The notes beneath the pieces were generated by a model. The model saw nothing but the letters and a program-made list of their open reading frames with translations, was not told the origin of the DNA and ran no database searches. The position numbers were made by a program, and so were the translations under genes. Shown one piece after another: positions 4,602 to 9,528 of a DNA stretch of 9,528 bases (the stretch's first letter is position 1; the number at the start of each line of letters is the position of its first letter). The DNA is from Actinomycetes bacterium (GTDB taxonomy: Bacteria > Actinomycetota > Acidimicrobiia > Acidimicrobiales > RAAP-2): positions 1 through 9,528 of the forward strand of contig JAJYDR010000093.1 in assembly GCA_021777285.1 (NCBI GenBank), written 5' to 3'.

Positions 4602-6410
4602 TCACGTTGATTGCGTGGCCATGCGACCAACGAGCCAGTCGCGAAGCGACGCCTCCGCCGACTCGCTCTGATCCGTTCCGAGCAACGCGAGTCGAACCTT
4701 CACATCACGAATCACGGCGACCGCGACGTCCGGTGCCACCGAACCGTCGCGCAGGTCACGCTCGAGCTCGTGCAACGCGACGTCAGCGGCGTGACGCAGA
4801 AGTTGCGCGACGACTGCCGCCACCGCGCTGTCCGACGGGTTTGAACCCGGGTCGTCTACGACGACCTCGCTAAGCACGCGGGCGGCGTCCTCGAGCCCTT
4901 GGTGGTCGAGTCGCTCGATGATGGTCGACATCGACTCGCCCGTAGTGAGCGCGATGAACGCGTCACGCTGAACGTCGTGGACGAAGTACGAGGGGTCAAA
5001 ACGCCGTCGCACGTCAGGAAAATGCACACAGAGTCGCAACGCCTCCAACCCCGGTCGCGGGAGCCGGTCGGTGACCGGACGATTCACGGCGACGATCGGC
5101 GTGACGCGCACCTCGCCTCGGGCCACGTCGCTGACACGCGCGCGCAGTGGCGCTACGTCCAGACGAAGACGGTCAGCCACCTGCATGACGTACTGGTCGC
5201 GCACCAGATCACTCGGGTGCTCGGCGATGACGGTAATCGCCCGCTCGCCAGCCCGAGCCCGACCCTCGGGCGTACCGAAGTCGGCGGACTCGAGAACGCG
5301 TTCGAGGCGGAACTGCAGAAACGGGACGGCGTCGGCGACGCACTGACGCAACGCGGCGGGATCGCGCTGTGCGAGTTCGGCGGGATCGCTGCCCTCAGGC
5401 ATTCGCGCGACCGCGACGTCGACCTCGTGCTGGCGTTCCCACTGATACACCGAGGCGGCCGCGCTCTGACCGGCCTGGTCCGCGTCGTAGGCGAGAACAA
5501 TACGCTTGGCGAAGTTGCGCATCGTCCGAAAGTGCTCCTCGCCGAGAGCGGTACCGCAGGTGGCGACCGCCCGTGGCATCCCCGCACCGAAGAACGCGAT
5601 GACGTCGGTGTAACCCTCGCACACGATGATCTCACCGGACCGGATGATGTCATCTTTCGCCCAATTCAAAGCGTAGAGGGTTCGCCGCTTCGAGTAGATC
5701 GGGGTCTCGGGGCTGTTCTTGTACTTCGCCGGTGGGGTGCCGTCAGCTCTCGTAGCCCCGGGCATGATCCGCCCGCCCATCGCGATTGCCTTGCCGCTCG
5801 GGTCGAAGATGGGAAAGATAAGGCGCGCCCGCATCGCGTCCTGCTTTCGTCCCCGTTGGTTCACGAACCCGAGACCGGTACCGGCCAGTACCGCCTCGTC
5901 GAGGTGCAGGGCGTTCGCGAGCGCGTCCCACTGGTCGGGCGCCCAGCCAAGACGAAACTGACGCGCGATATCCCCGCTGATACCCCGGCTCCGCAGGTAG
6001 TCACGCGCTACCCGGGCGTCTGGAGACTCGAGGAGCCGACGGTGATACCAGTCAACCGCCCGTTCCATCGCGTCGAGGAGTCGCTGGCGCTCCTTGCGTT
6101 CCTTGGATGCGTTGGCGTCCTCATGGAGCTCGATGCCGCAACGCTCCGCGAGCAGTCGGACGGCGTCGACGAAGTCCAGGTGCATCGTCTCGCGCACCCA
6201 GGTGATCTGGTCGCCCGCCACGCGGCAGCCAAAGCAGTAGTACCGCCCCTCTTCGGCGTTGACCGAGAAGGACGGGGTCTTCTCCCCGTGGAACGGGCAC
6301 AGGCCGGTCCAGCGGCGTCCGGTCTTTTTGAGCGCGACCTGCTCGGTGATCAAGGCGACGATGTCAGTAGCGGCGCGCACCGCCGCGATGTCGCTGTCCG
6401 AGATGGCCAT
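4602..6410 (-). CDS. dnaG: DNA primase DnaG
   Basis: The 602-residue protein matches bacterial primase in length and domain order. The CHC2 zinc ribbon is at the N-terminus with ligands C38, H41 (CPFH), C59 and C62 (CFGC), and binds template DNA. The RNA-polymerase/TOPRIM core follows, with the basic segment RARLIFPIFDPSGKAIAMGGR, the TOPRIM glutamate in IIVCEGYTDVI, and the metal-binding acidic pair in VLAYDADQAG. The last 150 or so residues form the helical region that contacts replicative helicase DnaB. It makes RNA primers at the replication fork. I chose the ATG at 6410 (MAISDSDIAAVRAATDIVALI, the usual DnaG beginning) rather than an upstream start at 6518 that adds low-complexity Arg-rich residues. 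No Shine-Dalgarno is present, but TACCGT lies exactly six bases before the ATG, suggesting a leaderless mRNA. The sigma factor gene follows on the same strand. Confidence 0.97.
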   Translation of the reverse strand: MAISDSDIAAVRAATDIVALITEQVALKKTGRRWTGLCPFHGEKTPSFSVNAEEGRYYCFGCRVAGDQITWVRETMHLDFVDAVRLLAERCGIELHEDANASKERKERQRLLDAMERAVDWYHRRLLESPDARVARDYLRSRGISGDIARQFRLGWAPDQWDALANALHLDEAVLAGTGLGFVNQRGRKQDAMRARLIFPIFDPSGKAIAMGGRIMPGATRADGTPPAKYKNSPETPIYSKRRTLYALNWAKDDIIRSGEIIVCEGYTDVIAFFGAGMPRAVATCGTALGEEHFRTMRNFAKRIVLAYDADQAGQSAAASVYQWERQHEVDVAVARMPEGSDPAELAQRDPAALRQCVADAVPFLQFRLERVLESADFGTPEGRARAGERAITVIAEHPSDLVRDQYVMQVADRLRLDVAPLRARVSDVARGEVRVTPIVAVNRPVTDRLPRPGLEALRLCVHFPDVRRRFDPSYFVHDVQRDAFIALTTGESMSTIIERLDHQGLEDAARVLSEVVVDDPGSNPSDSAVAAVVAQLLRHAADVALHELERDLRDGSVAPDVAVAVIRDVKVRLALLGTDQSESAEASLRDWLVGRMATQST

Positions 6411-6416
6411 GGCTAG

Positions 6417-6422
6417 ACGGTA
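6417..6422 (-). promoter_or_regulatory. Putative -10 box of dnaG (TACCGT), leaderless geometry
   Basis: On the minus strand TACCGT fits the actinobacterial TAnnnT -10 pattern. It is followed by six bases (CTAGCC) and the dnaG ATG, so the predicted transcription start coincides with the A of the start codon. The absence of a Shine-Dalgarno sequence before dnaG supports this. Confidence 0.5.
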
Positions 6423-6428
6423 CCGCCT

Positions 6429-6447
6429 CGACGGTGTTCGACCGTCG
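6429..6447. promoter_or_regulatory. Inverted repeat in the dnaG/ABC divergent promoter region
   Basis: CGACGGT (6429-6435) and its reverse complement ACCGTCG (6441-6447) are separated by GTTCG. With 17-base spacers, the -35 positions of both divergent promoters fall on the right arm (6440-6446). The palindrome could be an operator affecting both genes, or simply a chance repeat in GC-rich DNA. Confidence 0.4.
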
Positions 6448-6463
6448 CTGGCGGTGGTGTCCC

Positions 6464-6469
6464 TAGACT
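6464..6469 (+). promoter_or_regulatory. Putative -10 box of the ABC exporter operon (TAGACT), leaderless geometry
   Basis: TAGACT fits TAnnnT and is followed by six bases (GCCTCC) and the GTG start at 6476, the same spacing seen at dnaG and fic. No Shine-Dalgarno sequence is present before the GTG. Confidence 0.5.
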
Positions 6470-6475
6470 GCCTCC

Positions 6476-7465
6476 GTGTCCGACTTCGCCGTAGAAGCCC
6501 GATCGATCGTCCGAACATTCAAGGACGGCACCGTGCGCGCGCTCGATGACGTGTCGCTCCACGTGGCGCGAGGCGAGGTCTTTGGACTGCTCGGGCCCAA
6601 CGGTTCGGGAAAGACCACGATGGTCCGTATCCTCTCGACCATCCTCGCCCCGGACTCCGGCTCGGCCACCGTGAACGGCTTCGACGTCGTGCGCCAGGCC
6701 GACGCGGTTCGTCGCAGCATTGGACTCGCTGGCCAATACGCCACGGTGGATGAGAATCTGACCGGATTCGAGAACCTCAGGATGATCGGTCGACTCAACC
6801 ACTTGGACCGGGCCACGGTCCGCCGACGCGCGAACGAGTTACTCGAACAGTTCGGACTGGCCGATGCGGCGACGAGAAACGTCAAGACCTACTCGGGCGG
6901 GATGCGTCGTCGCCTCGACTTGGCCGCCGCACTCGTGGCCACTCCCCCACTGCTGTTCCTCGATGAGCCGACCACCGGACTGGACCCCCAGAGCCGTCAG
7001 GACCTCTGGGCCATCATCGAACAGTTGGTCGAAGACGGCACGACCGTGCTCTTGACGACCCAGTACCTCGAAGAGGCTGACCGGCTGGCGAAACAACTCG
7101 TCGTACTCGACCACGGCCACATCATCGCCCAGGGAACTTCCCGGGAGCTGAAGACCCGCCTCGGTGCGACGGTGCTCGAACTCACGTTCGAATCAACCGA
7201 CGACGCCGCACGTGGGGCCGAAATCTTGCGCGCCGTGGCGGGCAACGCGATGAACGTTGAGGGGACGGTGGTGGAATACACGGTCGACGGTGGGCCCGCT
7301 GCGGCCGCGGACGCGCTGCGCCGCCTCGACGGTGCGAACATCGCCCTCGCGGGACTCGTCCTACGCGAGCCGAGTCTGGATGACGTCTTCTTGAGTCTCA
7401 CCGGGCATAGGGCCGAGGACGAGGTCGTGAAGCCGGCTCCTGTCACGCGATCGGGCCGGCGATGA
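6476..7465 (+). CDS. ABC transporter ATPase, DrrA-type (drug/lipid exporter family)
   Basis: The 329-residue nucleotide-binding subunit has Walker A GPNGSGKTT (residues 40-48), Q-loop Q87 in AGQYATVDENLTG, signature YSGGMRRRLDLA (139-150), and Walker B LLFLDEP with catalytic E164. At the H-loop it has TTQYLEEADRL, where Q196 replaces the usual histidine; this substitution is typical of the DrrA/daunorubicin-resistance subfamily. The C-terminal 90 or so residues form the DUF4162-like domain found in this family. It drives export of a lipophilic substrate with the permease encoded next; the substrate cannot be read from sequence. The GTG start is supported by the -10 box six bases upstream and by the conserved N-terminus (VEARSIVRTFKDGTVRALDDVS). 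It is divergent from dnaG. Confidence 0.93.
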   Translation: MSDFAVEARSIVRTFKDGTVRALDDVSLHVARGEVFGLLGPNGSGKTTMVRILSTILAPDSGSATVNGFDVVRQADAVRRSIGLAGQYATVDENLTGFENLRMIGRLNHLDRATVRRRANELLEQFGLADAATRNVKTYSGGMRRRLDLAAALVATPPLLFLDEPTTGLDPQSRQDLWAIIEQLVEDGTTVLLTTQYLEEADRLAKQLVVLDHGHIIAQGTSRELKTRLGATVLELTFESTDDAARGAEILRAVAGNAMNVEGTVVEYTVDGGPAAAADALRRLDGANIALAGLVLREPSLDDVFLSLTGHRAEDEVVKPAPVTRSGRR

Positions 7466-8253
7466 ACGCCCCGACCCAGACCCCCAAGGGGAACCTACGG
7501 TGGGTAGCGATCGACATCTGGACGATCGCTCGACGCAATCTGCTCACCCTGATACGGATTCCAATTTCGCTCGTCTTCGCCATCGTTCAACCGGTGATGT
7601 TCGTGCTGTTATTCCGCTACGTATTCGGTGGCGCGATCCATATCGACCATGGTCAGTACGTCAACTTTCTGATCCCGGGCATTCTCGTTCAGACGACGAT
7701 CTTCGGAGCCGTCGGAACCGCCATCGGTCTCGCCGAAGACCTCCAACGGGGGCTCATCGAACGCTTCCGCGCACTGCCCATGGCCCGCACCGCCGTGCTC
7801 GGGGGACGCACCGTGGCGGACCTTGCTCGAAACATCCTCGTGCTGATCGTCATCACGGTGGTCGGTTTCGCGGTGGGGTTCCGTCCGCATGGTGGCGTCG
7901 GGCCGTACCTCGAAGCGAGCCTGCTCATGCTCTTCTTCGCCTACGCGCTCTCGTGGGGCTTCGCCTTCGTCGGCCTGGCCGCACCCAACTCAGAGACCGC
8001 CCAGGCGATGACGTTTCCGATCATCTTCCCCATCACCTTCGCCTCCTCGATCTTCGTCCAGGTCCAATCGATGCCCTGGTGGTTGCAGGACTTCGCGCGC
8101 AATCAACCGGTCTCACAAGCAGCAAACGCGGTCCGTGGCTTGATGCTCGGCACCCCGACGGGCAACTCGGTGTGGCTGACTCTCATCTGGGGCACCGGCG
8201 CGCTACTCGTGCTCGCACCGCTCGCGACGATGCGCTACCGAAGGGCTGCGTGA
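7462..8253 (+). CDS. ABC-2 type permease, DrrB-type
   Basis: The 263-residue membrane protein has about six hydrophobic segments: residues about 35-57, 67-90, 122-141, 151-174, 182-200 and 236-256. Between segments 2 and 3 lies the cytoplasmic loop QRGLIERFRALPMARTAVLGG, the coupling-helix region characteristic of DrrB/ABC-2 permeases. It should form the membrane channel for the ATPase encoded just upstream. The ATG overlaps the ATPase stop (ATGA), implying translational coupling and a fixed subunit ratio. Length and topology are normal for the family. Substrate unknown. Confidence 0.92.
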   Translation: MNAPTQTPKGNLRWVAIDIWTIARRNLLTLIRIPISLVFAIVQPVMFVLLFRYVFGGAIHIDHGQYVNFLIPGILVQTTIFGAVGTAIGLAEDLQRGLIERFRALPMARTAVLGGRTVADLARNILVLIVITVVGFAVGFRPHGGVGPYLEASLLMLFFAYALSWGFAFVGLAAPNSETAQAMTFPIIFPITFASSIFVQVQSMPWWLQDFARNQPVSQAANAVRGLMLGTPTGNSVWLTLIWGTGALLVLAPLATMRYRRAA

Positions 8254-8256
8254 ACC

Positions 8257-8685
8257 ATGGTCGCACTGGACGCCGCCGAACTGCAGACCATCATGGTCGA
8301 AGCGTTCCCCGGAAACGTCGTGCCGATCGTGGAGACCGTCACGGACGAGTACGTCGTCGTGTGTCAGCCGGTCGACCTCCAGCACGGGCGTCCCGGCGGG
8401 ACGCTGTCGGGTCCGACGATGATGATGCTGGCCGACACCGCCGCCTGGATGGCGATCCTCGCCCAGATCGGACCGGTGTTGCTCGCGGTGACCACGAGCC
8501 TGCACATTGACTTCCTGCGCAAACCGGCGCTACGCGACGTGATGGCCCGAGCACGAGTCCTCAAGCTCGGTCGCAAGTTGGCCGTGGCCGACGTCGAGAT
8601 CTACTCGCGTGGCGAGACCGACCTCGTCGCCAAGGCCCAGGTCACGTACTCGCTCCCCTCATCGAAGGGACCGGCGCAAGACTGA
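8257..8685 (+). CDS. PaaI/YdiI-type hotdog-fold thioesterase
   Basis: The 142-residue protein has the hotdog pattern: PGGTLSGPTMMMLADTAAWMAIL (residues 46-68), with an acidic residue (D60) on the central helix where PaaI-type acyl-CoA thioesterases carry their catalytic Asp/Glu. This is followed by the strand motif TSLHIDFLRKPALRDVMARARV (80-101) and the C-terminal strand EIYSRGETDLVAKAQVTY. The HGG turn of many relatives is PGG here. Such enzymes hydrolyse acyl- or aryl-CoA thioesters in the cytoplasm. Its start is three bases after the permease stop, so it is probably the third gene of the exporter operon. A functional link to the exporter, such as releasing a CoA-bound precursor, is speculation. 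Confidence 0.85.
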   Translation: MVALDAAELQTIMVEAFPGNVVPIVETVTDEYVVVCQPVDLQHGRPGGTLSGPTMMMLADTAAWMAILAQIGPVLLAVTTSLHIDFLRKPALRDVMARARVLKLGRKLAVADVEIYSRGETDLVAKAQVTYSLPSSKGPAQD

Positions 8686-8695
8686 CGGTGCGGCG

Positions 8696-9528
8696 CTACG
8701 CGACGGTCATGCGACGGCGTAAGTCCTCAACCAACCCCTCGATCGGCACCCGTGTCTGCGCGGTCGTGTCGCGGTCGCGGACGGTCACGGCGCGGTCTTC
8801 GAGGGTGTCGAAGTCGACGGTCACGCAGTATGGAGTGCCAATCTCGTCTTGACGGCGGTAGCGGCGGCCGATCGATTGGGTCACGTCGTAGTCGCACATG
8901 TACCACGGCTGCAGCGCACTGAGGACCTCACGCGATACGCCTTCGAGTTCGGGCTTCTTTGACAGTGGCAGGACCGCGACCTGGTACGGCGAGAGACGCC
9001 AGTCGAGTCGTAGCACCGTGCGGGTTTCCCCCTCCACGGTGTCTTCCTCGTAGGCGGCGAGGAGGAAGGCCATCATCGCCCGTGTCGCCCCGGCGGCCGG
9101 CTCGATCACGTACGGCGTGTACCGCTCGCCGGCCTGCTGGTCGAAGTACTCGAGTCGGACACCCGACGCTTTCGAGTGCTGCGTGAGGTCGTAGTCGCCG
9201 CGATTGGCGATGCCTTCGAGCTCGTCCCAGCCCCAGGGGTAGAGGAACTCCACGTCGGTCGTGCCACGTGAGTAGTGCGAGAGATCTTCCTTGGCGTGCT
9301 CATGCAGGCGGAGCCGGTTTTCCGGGATACCGAGGTTCGTGTACCACTCATAGCGAGTCGAGATCCAGTAGCGGTACCATCGATCGGCGTCCGCGGGGGG
9401 CACGAAGTACTCCATCTCCATCTGCTCGAACTCACGGGTTCGAAAGACGAAGTTCTGCGGGGTGATCTCGTTGCGGAAGGATTTACCGACCTGGGCGATG
9501 CCGAACGGGGGCTTGCGCCGCGTCGTCG
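8696..9528 (-). CDS. glyS: Glycyl-tRNA synthetase, single-chain class II type, C-terminal part (runs off right edge)
   Basis: The visible 276 residues belong to the catalytic core and the anticodon-binding domain; the N-terminus is beyond the edge. The 5' end reads [18 protein letters not shown] and then [16 protein letters not shown], the class II motif 2 region of homodimeric GlyRS. Motif 3 is [14 protein letters not shown], with the conserved Arg. The last 110 or so residues ([17 protein letters not shown] onward, including [24 protein letters not shown]) are the anticodon-binding domain. It charges tRNA-Gly with glycine. The stop lies 10 bases from the stop of the convergent thioesterase gene; no obvious terminator hairpin fits in between. 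glyS is used here for the single-chain enzyme (also called glyQS). Confidence 0.95.
   Translation of the reverse strand, partial: TTRRKPPFGIAQVGKSFRNEITPQNFVFRTREFEQMEMEYFVPPADADRWYRYWISTRYEWYTNLGIPENRLRLHEHAKEDLSHYSRGTTDVEFLYPWGWDELEGIANRGDYDLTQHSKASGVRLEYFDQQAGERYTPYVIEPAAGATRAMMAFLLAAYEEDTVEGETRTVLRLDWRLSPYQVAVLPLSKKPELEGVSREVLSALQPWYMCDYDVTQSIGRRYRRQDEIGTPYCVTVDFDTLEDRAVTVRDRDTTAQTRVPIEGLVEDLRRRMTVA

Noticed and set aside
4899..6416. 505-residue open frame antisense to dnaG
   Set aside because: It is a GC-rich shadow frame fully inside dnaG, with no domain pattern and a His/Arg/Asp-rich composition typical of antisense translation.
6411..6518. Longer DnaG N-terminus starting at 6518
   Set aside because: The added 36 residues are Arg/Ser-rich and unlike any primase start; they also overlap the divergent ABC ATPase gene. 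MAISDSDIAAVRAATDIV is the family's usual beginning.
7061..7080. Missing H-loop histidine in the ABC ATPase as a sign of inactivation
   Set aside because: Gln at this position (TTQYLEEAD) is normal in the DrrA subfamily, and all other motifs are intact.
7500..8510. 336-residue open frame overlapping the permease and thioesterase genes
   Set aside because: Arg/His-rich shadow frame over two well-recognised genes.
1..9528. CRISPR array, insertion sequence, rRNA or riboswitch
   Set aside because: No regularly spaced repeats, transposase motifs, rRNA stretches or riboswitch-like conserved leaders were seen on either strand.

Overview
The window looks like a chromosomal segment of a GC-rich actinobacterium. 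An Acidimicrobiia-like lineage is my guess, not something the sequence proves. The signs are high GC in the core genes, frequent GTG starts, TAnnnT -10 boxes placed exactly six bases before start codons (leaderless transcripts), a DrrAB-type ABC exporter, a single-chain glycyl-tRNA synthetase, and tRNA genes without an encoded CCA.

Left part (1 to about 3515) is accessory DNA with visibly lower GC. It begins with the 5' end of a secreted NHL/beta-propeller-like protein on the minus strand, followed by a 330-base non-coding stretch. The main structure is a 43-bp direct repeat: positions 528-570 copy the 3' half of the intact CAU-anticodon tRNA gene (3473-3515) with one mismatch. This is the usual footprint of an element integrated at the 3' half of a tRNA gene. 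The enclosed mini-island of about 2.9 kb carries a Fic-domain AMPylator with a C-terminal winged helix (minus strand) and a divergent secreted Asp-box (BNR) protein. It also holds a cut-off C-terminus of an XRE-type helix-turn-helix regulator right at the tRNA junction. No integrase is present. Similar tandem repeats lie at about equal distances on both sides of the displaced tRNA end, which resembles integrase arm sites around an attP core.

Middle part (3474-6410) is core housekeeping, all on the minus strand: dnaG primase, a divergent sigma-70 family factor overlapping or directly following it, then tRNA-Asn(GUU) and tRNA-CAU (probably Ile2). This recalls the dnaG-rpoD order of the macromolecular-synthesis operon.

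Right part (6476-9528): a plus-strand operon reads away from dnaG. It comprises a DrrA-type ATPase, a DrrB-type permease (4-base overlap) and a PaaI-type hotdog thioesterase (3-base gap). It converges with the 3' part of glycyl-tRNA synthetase, which runs off the right edge. dnaG and the exporter operon share a 65-base divergent promoter region with a short palindrome at the predicted -35 zone.

The most distinctive observations are the integrase-less tRNA mini-island and its attP-like repeat layout. Next are the fic promoter, where a 14-bp-arm palindrome overlaps a consensus TATAAT box that should give a leaderless GTG transcript, and the same leaderless geometry at dnaG and the ABC operon.
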